DNA from: Anaerolineae bacterium
GTDB taxonomy: Bacteria > Chloroflexota > Anaerolineae > Aggregatilineales > Aggregatilineaceae
DNA: 64,000 bases
Direction of reading: 5' to 3'
NCBI GenBank assembly: GCA_018432315.1
Contig: JAHDLB010000018.1
Location: forward strand, 124,001 to 188,000
Below are positions 19,774 through 28,534 of the stretch, piece after piece. Numbering within the stretch: the stretch's first letter is position 1; the number at the start of each line of letters is the position of its first letter. Below the pieces are notes generated by a model. That model was not told where the DNA came from, searched no databases, and saw only the letters and a list, made by a program, of their open reading frames with translations. A program made the position numbers and the translations under genes.

Positions 19774-20921
19774 TCCGCCCCCTGCCCGGCCCGGCGGCGC
19801 GCTGCGACGATGTCCGCCAGCGCGTGCAACCCGCCCGCCACGACGCCATGCCCCCCCAGCAGCACGGGGATGGGCGCCTCAGCCGCCGCCCCGGTGAACG
19901 CTCGCACCCAGGGATCGGCGATTGCATCCGCGAGAAACAGGTCCGAGGCGAACCGGTCGGCATCGCCGGGATAGTGCCCGCTGGCCGCCATCAGCACCCG
20001 GCTATCGATGATGGCCGCATCGACGATCTGGCCGAGCTCGCGGAAGAAGCCCTCCGGCCCTACCAGGGCCAGCATTCGCCCCACCAGCGAGCGCACCTCG
20101 CCGCGATCGATGCGCTCGCTGGCGACCATCCCGCGCTCCTCGGAGAATACGCGTATCCAGCACTGGCTGGCGCTGCTCAGGGTGTGCCATGCCAGGGGCG
20201 ACACGCGCCCGATGACGGCCAGCCGGCCCCCGTCGCGCGCCGCCACCGCCACGACCGGCTCGACCGGGATGCGATCGAGCAGCGGGTCGGCCAGCGCCTG
20301 CGCCAGGTTCGGCGGACAGTCCGCATGTTTCCGGACCAGGGCCAGATCGGCGGGCGTGTCCAGGTCCATCCCGGCGGCGGGACGGACATCCGCCAGCACA
20401 CGCACGTCGAAAGCGCCGCCCTGCTGGAGCATCCAGGCGAGGCTGTTGTCCCGCGCGGCTTGCCGGATCACCGGCAGCGCATCGCGCGCGTCGCCGATCC
20501 CGATCCAGTCGCTGGAATGCAGGTTGTTGGTCAGCACGACCCGCCCGGGAAGGTCCGCGCCACGCTCCCCCGCCGGTTCGAGCAACCCGGCGCGTATCGC
20601 GCCAATCGCGCTGCGCGAAAGCAGCGGCGCGCTGCCCGCGCCAAAATACACCACCCGCGCCAGATCGTATGTCGCGATCAACCCGGCCAGCCGCTCGCCA
20701 AAGTGGAAAGGAGCCGCGTCCATATCGCGAATGACCCCACCCTGCTCAGGCAGCCAATCGAGATCTGGTCCGGCCACGATGACCGGCCCAAAGCCCGCGC
20801 CGGTCAGCACCGCCACCAGATCGAGCACGCTGGCGCGCAGCGCACGCCCCACCACCTGCTCCTGCGGCGTCGCCCCATGCGGCCCGGCCAGTATCACGGC
20901 ACCAACCGTTCCAACCTGCAT
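19761..20921 (-). CDS. NTP-transferase-like protein with unknown C-terminal half
   Basis: 386 aa. The N-terminal 200 residues look like a degenerate MobA/CofC-type nucleotidyltransferase. The first loop reads VILAGPHGATPQEQVVGRA in place of LAGGxGxRxG, the metal-site region reads VYFGAGSAPLLSRSAIGAI, and the domain ends with DLDTPADLALV, a common closing motif of these enzymes. Residues 200-386 are not recognised (GRVSPLAWHTL, DSRVLMAASGHYP). The ATG at 20921 has GGGAGGT nine bases upstream; a longer reading would run through the hpf terminator. Its 3' end overlaps the convergent glycosyltransferase by 13 bases. Substrate unknown. Confidence 0.7.
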   Translation of the reverse strand: MQVGTVGAVILAGPHGATPQEQVVGRALRASVLDLVAVLTGAGFGPVIVAGPDLDWLPEQGGVIRDMDAAPFHFGERLAGLIATYDLARVVYFGAGSAPLLSRSAIGAIRAGLLEPAGERGADLPGRVVLTNNLHSSDWIGIGDARDALPVIRQAARDNSLAWMLQQGGAFDVRVLADVRPAAGMDLDTPADLALVRKHADCPPNLAQALADPLLDRIPVEPVVAVAARDGGRLAVIGRVSPLAWHTLSSASQCWIRVFSEERGMVASERIDRGEVRSLVGRMLALVGPEGFFRELGQIVDAAIIDSRVLMAASGHYPGDADRFASDLFLADAIADPWVRAFTGAAAEAPIPVLLGGHGVVAGGLHALADIVAARRRAGQGADQES

Positions 20922-20944
20922 TGACTTCGACCTCCCTCGCCCAC

Positions 20945-20974
20945 AAAAAACCGGAGGAGACAACGCTCCTCCGG
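20945..20974 (-). terminator. Intrinsic terminator of hpf
   Basis: On the minus strand a 9-bp stem CCGGAGGAG/CTCCTCCGG with a 6-base loop is followed by six T residues. It lies 28 bases beyond the hpf stop and upstream of the next gene. A second hairpin (CCGATCA/TGATCGG, 20978-20994) precedes it. Confidence 0.85.
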
Positions 20975-21002
20975 CCCCCGATCATCGTGATCGGATGCTC
21001 AC

Positions 21003-21581
21003 TCAGACGACTTCAGGCTCCAACACACCGTAGTTTCCGTCTTCACGCCGGTACAGTACACCCAGCTTGGCCGACTCCGCATTATAGAATATGAAGAAGC
21101 TGTGCCCCAACAACTCCATTTGATCGATCGCCTCTTCTTCGCTCATCGGTATCAGCGACACCTGCTTGCGCCGGACAATCGCCGTCTTCCCTTCTTCCTC
21201 TTCCTCGACCTCTTCCAGCGGGGCAGGCTCCACCGCCGCCAGATCGGCATCGACCTCGGCATACCGACCGCCGCCCCGGCGCTTCCGCTTCCCCTTATAG
21301 CGTTCGATCTGGCGATACATTTTGTCGAGCGCGACGTCCAGTGCCGCGTAGATGTCCGGCTGGCGCTTGTCCTCCGCGCGCAGAATAACCCCGCGCGTAT
21401 TGCGCAAGGTGAGTTGGGCAATAGCCTGGTCCGATCCTTGTTTGCGGCGCTCAATGGCGAGGTCCACACGAACTTCCTGAATATTCGGCAAGTAGCGATC
21501 CAGCTTGCTCACTTTCTTTTCGACGTGCTCCTGCAAGCGAGGGGAAACGTCGACATTTCGGGTGTGGATCTTCAGTTCCAT
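21003..21581 (-). CDS. hpf: Long-form ribosome hibernation-promoting factor
   Basis: Dimerises or inactivates 70S ribosomes in stationary phase. 192 aa long form. The N-terminal S30AE domain (about 1-100) has MELKIHTRNVDVSPRLQEHVEKKVSKLDRYLP and YAALDVALDKMYRQIERYKGK. A charged linker rich in Glu follows (EEVEEEEEG, about 125-132). The C-terminal dimerisation domain reads MSEEEAIDQMELLGHSFFIFYNAESAKLGVLYRREDGNYGVL. The ATG at 21581 has AAGGAG eight bases upstream; upstream in-frame codons lie in the comF tail and are not needed. comF ends 28 bases before it. Confidence 0.96.
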   Translation of the reverse strand: MELKIHTRNVDVSPRLQEHVEKKVSKLDRYLPNIQEVRVDLAIERRKQGSDQAIAQLTLRNTRGVILRAEDKRQPDIYAALDVALDKMYRQIERYKGKRKRRGGGRYAEVDADLAAVEPAPLEEVEEEEEGKTAIVRRKQVSLIPMSEEEAIDQMELLGHSFFIFYNAESAKLGVLYRREDGNYGVLEPEVV

Positions 21582-21609
21582 GGCTTGCTCCTTTTGCCTG
21601 TAGAAAAAA

Positions 21610-22344
21610 TCATGCAGGTGAAACGGTCTCGCCAGAATATACAGCGCCCGCCACGGCCGCGCCGAACACCTGCGCGGCCCCGGCAGCGCGTAATGCCTCT
21701 GCACAAGCCCCCAGGGTAGCCCCCGTGGTCAACACGTCGTCAATCACTAATACACGTTTGCCGCACACAATTCCCGCATCGGCCACGAACGCCCCCGCCA
21801 CGTTGTCGCGCCGCTCGTGCATGGTCAGGTTCACCTGGCTTTCGGTAGCGCGAATGCGGCGCAGTGCAGCCGGATCGAATTCCCGCCCCATGCGTTGCGC
21901 AAGAAATCGCCCCAACAGCCCAGCCTGATTATACCCGCGCTCGTGCAATCGCGTTGAATGCAGGGGCACAGCCATCACCAGATCGATCGGCCAACCGGCA
22001 TCTTCCACCATCCCGGCCAGCAGCTCACCCAGCGGCCTGACCATCCGCACCTGCCGTTCGTACTTGAGCGCATGGATCGCCGCCCGAATGCCGCCCTCAT
22101 ATTCGACGCAGGCGCGCAGTTCGTCGAAGCCCGGCGCACTCCGGTCCTCCGCCGGTGTCGTTGCGGACAGGCAGTGAGAACACAAAAAACTCCCCACACG
22201 TTCGCAGCCCACGCAGTGCGGCGGAAAAACCAGATCAACCGCCACGGTGGCCGCCTGTCGCGCCAGGAGTTTGAAGCGTTGCAACGGCGACTCATCCTGG
22301 GCGGGCCAGGGCTGTTGGTCGTCGCCGATACGAATGTATGACAC
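21610..22344 (-). CDS. comF: ComF family phosphoribosyltransferase-like protein
   Basis: 244 aa from the GTG chosen here. N-terminal zinc-ribbon Cys pairs (PPHCVGCERVGSFLCSHC) are followed by a PRT domain with the PRPP loop VLVIDDVLTTGATL and the ComF motif GYNQAGLLGRFLAQRM. Relatives act in DNA uptake (ComFC) or are of unknown role (GntX). The start is uncertain: no good Shine-Dalgarno sits before the GTG at 22344, and a TTG at 22386 overlaps the tadC end by 14 bases. It lies directly after the Tad genes, which may supply a DNA-binding pilus; that link is inference only. Confidence 0.88.
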   Translation of the reverse strand: MSYIRIGDDQQPWPAQDESPLQRFKLLARQAATVAVDLVFPPHCVGCERVGSFLCSHCLSATTPAEDRSAPGFDELRACVEYEGGIRAAIHALKYERQVRMVRPLGELLAGMVEDAGWPIDLVMAVPLHSTRLHERGYNQAGLLGRFLAQRMGREFDPAALRRIRATESQVNLTMHERRDNVAGAFVADAGIVCGKRVLVIDDVLTTGATLGACAEALRAAGAAQVFGAAVAGAVYSGETVSPA

Positions 22345-22372
22345 TGAGCTCAAGCCGATTTCTGGATTGTTG

Positions 22373-23311
22373 TCAAAAGCTCCCAATCACGCCTGTATCC
22401 AACAGAATGATGATCGACGGCCCCAAGAGCACGATCCAGATCGAGGGAAAGATCAGCAGCACCATGGGAATCATCATCTTGACCGGGGCCTGCTGCGCCT
22501 TTTCCTGGGCACGCTGGCGCCGCTTCACGCGCATCTGGTCGGACTGAATACGCAGGATCTTGGCGACACTCACACCCAACTGCTCCGCCTGTACCAGCGC
22601 TGCCACGAAACTGGTCACGTCGGGCACGTCCATCCGGCGCGACATATCGCGCAGGGCTTCGCTGCGCCGCTTGCCGAGCTGGATCTCTTGCAGCACGCGT
22701 CCGAAGGCAATCGCCAGGTCGTTATCCCACTTCTCGTACACTTTGCCCATGGCCTGCTCGAAACCCAGACCCGCCTCGACGCAGATCGTGAGCAAGTCCA
22801 GCGCATCGGGCAGCGATTTGACGATGGAATCCTGCCGCCGGCTGATCTGGCTTTTGAGCTGTAGCACCGGGAGAAAATACCCCAGCGCCGCGCCGCCAAT
22901 CGTCCCCAGCACGCCTTTGACCGCCCCCCAGTCAGTCACGAAGAAGAACAGCATGAACGCCCCGATCCCCATGCCCAACGTCAGCGCGACACGCTGGCCG
23001 AAGAACGTCACAGGCTCCATCGTGGCCGACTTACCGGCCAGCTCGATCTGGCGGCGGATGCTCTCGATCTGGTTTTCGGGCGTAAACGTGACGGCAAAGC
23101 GCGCCAGCGCTTTGTACATCGGCACGATGACGCGCTCGCGCGTGCTCAGCGAAAGCTCGATCTCTTCGAGCGAGGCCGGCATGTCCCGGTCACCGTACTC
23201 CGACAATCGCCGCTGCAGCGGGTCTTCGCCTGTGTCCTCGCGCATGCCGACGAGCACAAGCCCGGCCAGAAGCACAACACCCACAAGGATGAGAGCAACA
23301 ATGGCTATCAC
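22373..23311 (-). CDS. tadC: Tad pilus assembly inner-membrane protein TadC (T2SF domain)
   Basis: 312 aa platform protein of the Flp/Tad pilus. An N-terminal membrane helix, two more around residues 110-150 and a C-terminal pair (MMIPMVLLIFPSIWIVLLGP) flank the T2SF domain, which has LPDALDLLTICVEAGLGFEQAM and RRSEALRDMSRRMDVPDVTSFV. It uses a GTG start with GGAG eight bases upstream. It begins 30 bases after tadB and is the last gene of cpaB-cpaE-tadA-tadB-tadC. Confidence 0.93.
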   Translation of the reverse strand: MIAIVALILVGVVLLAGLVLVGMREDTGEDPLQRRLSEYGDRDMPASLEEIELSLSTRERVIVPMYKALARFAVTFTPENQIESIRRQIELAGKSATMEPVTFFGQRVALTLGMGIGAFMLFFFVTDWGAVKGVLGTIGGAALGYFLPVLQLKSQISRRQDSIVKSLPDALDLLTICVEAGLGFEQAMGKVYEKWDNDLAIAFGRVLQEIQLGKRRSEALRDMSRRMDVPDVTSFVAALVQAEQLGVSVAKILRIQSDQMRVKRRQRAQEKAQQAPVKMMIPMVLLIFPSIWIVLLGPSIIILLDTGVIGSF

Positions 23312-23341
23312 GGTTGGTTCTCCCGTTCTTCCTGCAGTAGC

Positions 23342-24313
23342 CTAATAATCGATTTTCACGATCTTCTGGATGATCGCTGCGCCGGTCCCGATGAGGCCCA
23401 GCCCGCAGCCCAACATCGGCCAGCCGCACATACGGTTTTCGATCATGCCCCCCATATAGCCGGGACTGACGAAATACAGAAACACGGTCAGCAGGATCGG
23501 CAGCACCGAGATCACCCAGCCGGTGATGCGCCCCTGAGACGTCAGCACGCGGATCTCGCCATCCAGCTTGACCCGGTCGCGGATGGTGTGCCCGATCGAT
23601 TCCAGGATTTCGGCCAGGTTACCACCTACCTCGCGCTGGATATTCACCGCCGTATTCACCAGGTCCATGTTATCGTTCGGGAGCCGCGCCAGCAGGTGAT
23701 CGAGCGCGTCCTCCATCGGGATGCCAAGCTGGACTTCCTGCACCACGCGCTTGAACTCCGTTGCGGTTGGCTCAGGCGATTCCTTGGCGATGGCTTCCAT
23801 TGATTGGAGCACCGAATACCCGGACCGCAGCGCGTTGACCCACAGCGACAGCGTATCGGGCAGTTGCTCCTGAAAGGCGTTCAAGCGCTGGCTTTGCTTG
23901 CGAGCCACGTAAAACCGCGGGATGAATAACCCCGCGATCCCGGCGATGCCGCCGCCAATCGGCGTCCCGAACAAAAAGGTCCCGGCCACGGCAGCACCGA
24001 TCCCGGCGATGATATGCAGTGAGAAGTACTCGGCGACCGTCAGCTTGAGGTCGGCGCGGGCAAGCTGCACTCGCCACTTTTTCGCGAACTCCCGATCGGC
24101 CAGCGCCTTGTCCAGTCGCTGGGTGAGGATGCTGGGTTCCTCCGGCTGAACCTGAAATTCCTCGAACTCGGTCATCAGGCTGCCATATTCGGACGTGTAA
24201 CGCCCCAGGCGGTCCTCGATTTCTTCCTGGCGTTCGGAGCGAATGCTGATGATCCCCATGATGAGGATGATCACCGCCAATACACCGGCAGCACCTGCAA
24301 TTATGAGCTCCAT
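23342..24313 (-). CDS. tadB: Tad pilus assembly inner-membrane protein TadB (T2SF domain)
   Basis: 323 aa. The N-terminal helix (residues 2-24) is followed by a cytoplasmic segment and a pair of helices near 98-135 (GIGAAVAGTFLFGTPIGGGIAG). The T2SF domain has LPDTLSLWVNALRSGYSVLQSMEAIAKE and NMDLVNTAVNIQREVGGNLAEIL. Two more helices lie at the C-terminus. It forms the platform with TadC that couples the TadA ATPase to pilin assembly. GGGAGG precedes the ATG; tadA lies about 100 bases upstream. Confidence 0.93.
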   Translation of the reverse strand: MELIIAGAAGVLAVIILIMGIISIRSERQEEIEDRLGRYTSEYGSLMTEFEEFQVQPEEPSILTQRLDKALADREFAKKWRVQLARADLKLTVAEYFSLHIIAGIGAAVAGTFLFGTPIGGGIAGIAGLFIPRFYVARKQSQRLNAFQEQLPDTLSLWVNALRSGYSVLQSMEAIAKESPEPTATEFKRVVQEVQLGIPMEDALDHLLARLPNDNMDLVNTAVNIQREVGGNLAEILESIGHTIRDRVKLDGEIRVLTSQGRITGWVISVLPILLTVFLYFVSPGYMGGMIENRMCGWPMLGCGLGLIGTGAAIIQKIVKIDY

Positions 24314-24410
24314 GGCCGACTAGCCTCCCCTGCCCGGTTCCTGACTGCCTACTTTCATTGTATCAGCAAAACCCGGCGCGATTTGTTCACAACTCTGCAC
24401 GAAATCGCGA

Positions 24411-25808
24411 TCAATAGCGCGGAATGCCGATACCAAACACCGACGGCGGCAGGTGAATGCCTGCATCCTCGATCTTGTCGATGAATTTCGGACGCAGCCC
24501 GGTCGGGCGAATGCGGCCAATGACCTTGCCCGCCTCCAGCCCGGTCTGCTCGAACTCGAAGATATCCGACATCGTGATGATGTCGCCTTCCATGCCCTGG
24601 ATTTCGGTGATCTTGACGACCTTTCGCGTGCCGTCCCGCATACGGTCCTGGTGAACGATCATATCCACCGCCGAAGCAATCTGCTCGCGGATGGCGCGGA
24701 CCGGCAGGTCCATCCCGGCCATCAAGCACATCACTTCCAGGCGCGACAGCGTGTCGCGTGGGCTGTTGGAGTGCGCCGTTGTCAGCGAGCCGTCGTGACC
24801 TGTGTTCATTGCCTGGAGCATGTCCAGCGCCTCGCCCGCGCGGCATTCGCCGACGACAATCCGGTCGGGCCGCATACGCAGCGAGTTCACGACGAGGTCC
24901 TGAATCGTGATCGACCCGCGGCCCTCGATGTTGGGCGGGCGGCTCTCCAGCGAGACGACGTGCTCCTGCCGGAGCTGAAGCTCAGCCGCGTTTTCGATCG
25001 TGACGATGCGCTCATCGTTGGGAATGAAGCTGGACAGCACGTTGAGGAGCGTGGTCTTGCCCGACCCCGTACCGCCCGACACGATGATGTTCAGTCGCGC
25101 GATCACGCACGCGCGCAAGAACTCGGCGATCTCCGGCGTCATCGATCCAAACCGGATCAAATCCTCCACGGTGAAGGGGCGCCGCGAGAACTTTCGAATG
25201 GTGATCGTCGGCCCGCACAACGCGATCGGACGGATGACCGCATTCACACGCGAGCCGTCCGGCAGGCGGGCGTCGACGGTCGGTGAGCTTTCGTCGATGC
25301 GGCGGCCCAGCGGTGCGACGATACGATCCAACACGCGCAGCACATGATCTTCGTCCTCGAAGGTCACATTCGACCGGATCAGGTTACCCGCGCGCTCGAC
25401 ATACACGTTCTTGGGACCGTTGACCATGATCTCGGTCAACGTGTCATCGGCCAGCAGCGGCTCCAACGGACCAAAGCCGAGGATTTCGGCCACAATCGCC
25501 TCGAACAATCGCTGGCGCTCGCCGCGCGCCAGCACGATGCTCTCCTCGGCCAGAATCGCCGCAAAGAGCTCCTCGATGGCCGTGCGAACCTCGGGAGAAT
25601 GCGGGTCCACGTTCGTATCCAGCTCGGCCAGCAGTTTGTTCTGAACCCGCGTCTTCAAGTCCTGGTAATTGTTGGCAGAGGTGGGCGCGCCGGGTGCGCC
25701 GGGTGCCTGGGGCACCTGAGTCCGCTTGCGGACCTGCGCCAGTTTCGATTCGTTTCCCGGTTCGTCCCCACCCTGACCACCGCGTTCAATCCGTCGTAAC
25801 AACGACAT
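24411..25808 (-). CDS. tadA: Tad/Flp pilus assembly ATPase (CpaF/TadA)
   Basis: 465 aa secretion ATPase of the CpaF group that powers pilus extension and, in some species, retraction. A Gln/Pro/Gly-rich N-terminal stretch (about 30-45) precedes the N-domain (LLADDTLTEIMVNGPKNVYVER). Walker A is GGTGSGKT at 245-252, followed by the Asp box (ERIVTIENAAELQL), a Walker B region (MRPDRIVVGECRAGEALDML) and the His box (GHDGSLTTAHSNSPRDTL). GGAGG lies before the ATG. It starts 22 bases after cpaE. Confidence 0.97.
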   Translation of the reverse strand: MSLLRRIERGGQGGDEPGNESKLAQVRKRTQVPQAPGAPGAPTSANNYQDLKTRVQNKLLAELDTNVDPHSPEVRTAIEELFAAILAEESIVLARGERQRLFEAIVAEILGFGPLEPLLADDTLTEIMVNGPKNVYVERAGNLIRSNVTFEDEDHVLRVLDRIVAPLGRRIDESSPTVDARLPDGSRVNAVIRPIALCGPTITIRKFSRRPFTVEDLIRFGSMTPEIAEFLRACVIARLNIIVSGGTGSGKTTLLNVLSSFIPNDERIVTIENAAELQLRQEHVVSLESRPPNIEGRGSITIQDLVVNSLRMRPDRIVVGECRAGEALDMLQAMNTGHDGSLTTAHSNSPRDTLSRLEVMCLMAGMDLPVRAIREQIASAVDMIVHQDRMRDGTRKVVKITEIQGMEGDIITMSDIFEFEQTGLEAGKVIGRIRPTGLRPKFIDKIEDAGIHLPPSVFGIGIPRY

Positions 25809-25830
25809 AACATGACCTCCTCAATCCCAC

Positions 25831-27153
25831 TTACCCCGCCCCACCGAACAGCGCGCGGATGCCGCTTTTCGATCGTGCATCGGTTGGCTGTTCGGGCTGT
25901 ATCGCATCATCTTCCGACTCGACCGACCGGCGAATCAACTCCGCCAGGTCTACCATTTCCTGGCCTGGCGAGCGCGACTTCAGCTTCGCCACCAGCGGAA
26001 CACCCTGGTTGACTGCCGTGAGCACGGCGCGATCGTCAAGCGGAATGGTGGCTTTCACCGGGTGCTTGAGATGGTTCTCAATCGACGCCGTCGGCACCGT
26101 CCCCCGCCCGCGATCCTTGTCATTGCTGACGCGGTTCAAAACGAAGATAACCTTCTCGGACAGGCCGGCAGGCTGCGCGAGATGATCGAAGATATCGAGA
26201 ATCTTCCGCGTGTTCCTGATCGCCGGGATCGTCGGGTTGCAGACCAGCACGATACGCTCAGCCAGCTCGAACAGGTTGAGGGTCATATCGTCAAATTGGG
26301 GCGATGTATCGACAATGATGAAATCGTACCCGCCCGCCAGGGTCCTCACCAGCTCTTTGACCGACTCAGGCGAAATATCGTAGGCATCCTCCGGCTGTGG
26401 CGGCGCGACGAGCACCTTCAACCCGCTGCCGTGTGTCAGCAGCACGTTGTCGATCATCTCCTGGTCGAGATCGTGAATCGCCTTGGTGAGATCGGCAATC
26501 GTCGCCGGCGACTGAAGGTTCAGGAACGCATCGACGTCACCAAACTGCAAATTGCAGTCGATGAGCAGGACACGCGTATCCTGACGCATGAGCGCCGAGG
26601 CAACGTTGGTTGCCAGCGTAGTCACCCCGGCGCCGGCCTGCGGGCTGTAAACCACGATGATATGACCCGCCCCCGCGGTGGGGGTCAGACGATGGGCTTT
26701 GACCGGCTCGCCCTTGCTCTTGGCAACCGTGCTCATCTGCGCTTCTTGCAGGCGAACCGGCTCGTTCCGCTCGTACACGCGGCGAATGGTTGCGTACAAT
26801 TCTTCGCTTGAGATCGGCTTGGTCAGAAAATCGCGCGCGCCGGCCAACATGGCCTGCCGCAAGTACGCCGGTTCGCTCTGCACGGACATGATAACGACGG
26901 CAGCCGTACGCACCACCGTGCTGATAGCCTTGGTGGCCGTGATGCCGTCCATATCCGGCATGTTGATGTCCATCAAGACCACGTCCGGCCTGACCTGCCC
27001 GGCGATCTCAACGGCCTCGCGCCCGGTCCCGGCAGCGCCCACCACTTCGATGTCCGACTCGAATGCCAACAGTTTGCGAAGGTTCTCGCGAGTATCGGCA
27101 ATATCGTCGACGATAAGGACCTTTATGGTGTTTTTCTGAGAGCCACTACTCAT
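25831..27153 (-). CDS. cpaE: CpaE/TadZ-like pilus localisation protein: receiver plus MinD-like ATPase
   Basis: 440 aa. Residues 9-125 form an intact receiver domain (acidic DD at 16-17, phospho-acceptor Asp62, Thr near 89, Lys112). The MinD/ParA-like part starts near 163. Its P-loop reads SPQAGAGVTTLATN (170-183): the deviant-Walker signature lysine and the Walker A lysine are both absent, as in many CpaE/TadZ proteins. VLLIDCNLQFGDVDAFL and FIIVDTSPQFDDMTL follow. It should place the Tad machine at a cell site, with signalling input possible through the phospho-acceptor. Located between cpaB and tadA. Confidence 0.93.
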   Translation of the reverse strand: MSSGSQKNTIKVLIVDDIADTRENLRKLLAFESDIEVVGAAGTGREAVEIAGQVRPDVVLMDINMPDMDGITATKAISTVVRTAAVVIMSVQSEPAYLRQAMLAGARDFLTKPISSEELYATIRRVYERNEPVRLQEAQMSTVAKSKGEPVKAHRLTPTAGAGHIIVVYSPQAGAGVTTLATNVASALMRQDTRVLLIDCNLQFGDVDAFLNLQSPATIADLTKAIHDLDQEMIDNVLLTHGSGLKVLVAPPQPEDAYDISPESVKELVRTLAGGYDFIIVDTSPQFDDMTLNLFELAERIVLVCNPTIPAIRNTRKILDIFDHLAQPAGLSEKVIFVLNRVSNDKDRGRGTVPTASIENHLKHPVKATIPLDDRAVLTAVNQGVPLVAKLKSRSPGQEMVDLAELIRRSVESEDDAIQPEQPTDARSKSGIRALFGGAG

Positions 27154-27206
27154 CCATCCGTATCCTTCTAGGGTATCCCCACCTTAGCCCACACTCATCC
27201 TGGGTG

Positions 27207-27236
27207 ACGAGGGGAAGGGCGATTCCTTCCCCTCGT
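27207..27236 (-). terminator. 12-bp hairpin between cpaB and cpaE
   Basis: ACGAGGGGAAGG and CCTTCCCCTCGT pair perfectly around a 6-base loop. No T-tract follows on the minus strand, so it may be a partial terminator, an mRNA-stability or processing hairpin that lowers downstream pilus gene expression, rather than a full stop. Confidence 0.5.
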
Positions 27237-27249
27237 TGCTCCCTCTGGA

Positions 27250-28455
27250 TTATTCTTCATCCAGGCTCGACGCCAGGAAGCTGTACAGCGAACCGATATC
27301 GAACCGGCGAACGCTGGTGATAGGCGGTTCCAGCGCGAACTCCAGCGCGTTCGGCGGCGCAGCGTTGAAGTTGCGGATCATGTAATCCAGCGTGACCGGG
27401 TCCGTGTTCGTCACGGTGCGGTCGCCGGCCTGCCGCAGCGCCAGCGTGATCGGGATCTGCGAGTCGACGGCCCACGTCAGGACCAGCGCGTCCTGCGGCG
27501 ATACGCCCAGCGTGATGATCAGCGGCGTGTAGGGTGTCGCGCTGGCTGCGGGGGTGGGATTCTCGGTCGTGCCGGTTTCCTCACCGGGCGGCGGCGGCAC
27601 TGTGGCGATCTCCAACGGAGTCGGCGTCAGCCCGACGATCTGCCCATCCGGCGGGAAATAACCGACGTGGAGCACGAACGCATCCGTCACCGTCCGCTGC
27701 GTGACCAGCCGCGGGCGCTGCGACGGCTCGCTCGGCCCCAGCAACACGCCTTCAGGCGACAGCGTGCTCGCCTCCGTCCGGCCCTGGCGCGGCGCGCCAA
27801 TGCTCAGTTCGCCCGTCTCGAGCCGGGTGATCACCGAGTAGTTGTTCGGCAGGCGGGTCTGGAACTGGGGATCGACATCGACGAACAGGAACGACAGAAT
27901 GACGTCGACGAAGTCTCCATCCTGAATGCCATACGCAACCTGTCCGATCCCCGACGGGTCGAGCGGAATGGACACCGCCACCGCCTGGTACGGCAGGGCC
28001 GACAACAACGCCGCCGCATCCGAGCCAGAGGCCGCGATCTCGAACAGATCGTCGACTACCTGCCGGCGCAGCACCGGCGCTCCGCGCGGGATATCCGTCC
28101 GCGCGATCCGCCCCACCACGTCACCGATCTGGTCGGCAGTGAAGAAGTTGCCCGCTTCTGGGAGCGATTGCTCGGGCCATAATTGCGTTCCCACGCCATC
28201 GGCTGGGATCTTCAAGCCGCGGCTCAAGTCTTGGATGGCGATCACGATTTCCACCAGGTTCTGCTCGATCAAGCCAGACCCGTCACCGCTCGCCGGTGGC
28301 CTGCTGTCCTCGCCGGGAACGGGCGTCCCCTGGGCGGCACCGTCTACGACACCTTCATCAGTCTCCCCGTCGTCGCCGCCAGACAACAAGACAACCGCTG
28401 CGACCACAGCCAGCAAGATAATAGCGCCTATCAGGATAAGTACTCGGCCTCGCAT
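27250..28455 (-). CDS. cpaB: Flp pilus assembly protein CpaB/RcpC (SAF domain)
   Basis: 401 aa. An N-terminal membrane helix (about 3-25) is followed by a Gly/Asp/Pro-rich spacer. The SAF-type domain has IAIQDLSRGLKIPADGV, IARTDIPRGAPVLRRQVV and AVAVSIPLDPSGIGQVAYGIQDGDFVDVILSF. The Thr/Pro-rich section around 270-300 and the long C-terminal part are looser. The ATG at 28455 has GGGAGGAAG seven bases upstream and is preferred over an in-frame TTG at 28470. It opens the Tad operon. In diderms CpaB works with the secretin CpaC; no secretin, pilin or prepilin peptidase gene is present here. Confidence 0.88.
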   Translation of the reverse strand: MRGRVLILIGAIILLAVVAAVVLLSGGDDGETDEGVVDGAAQGTPVPGEDSRPPASGDGSGLIEQNLVEIVIAIQDLSRGLKIPADGVGTQLWPEQSLPEAGNFFTADQIGDVVGRIARTDIPRGAPVLRRQVVDDLFEIAASGSDAAALLSALPYQAVAVSIPLDPSGIGQVAYGIQDGDFVDVILSFLFVDVDPQFQTRLPNNYSVITRLETGELSIGAPRQGRTEASTLSPEGVLLGPSEPSQRPRLVTQRTVTDAFVLHVGYFPPDGQIVGLTPTPLEIATVPPPPGEETGTTENPTPAASATPYTPLIITLGVSPQDALVLTWAVDSQIPITLALRQAGDRTVTNTDPVTLDYMIRNFNAAPPNALEFALEPPITSVRRFDIGSLYSFLASSLDEE

Positions 28456-28534
28456 GGATCTTCCTCCCAAAAGGGTTGCGTATCGGCTGTCAATTTAACG
28501 CTGCCTCAATATTTCAGCGATGCGAATTAAGACT

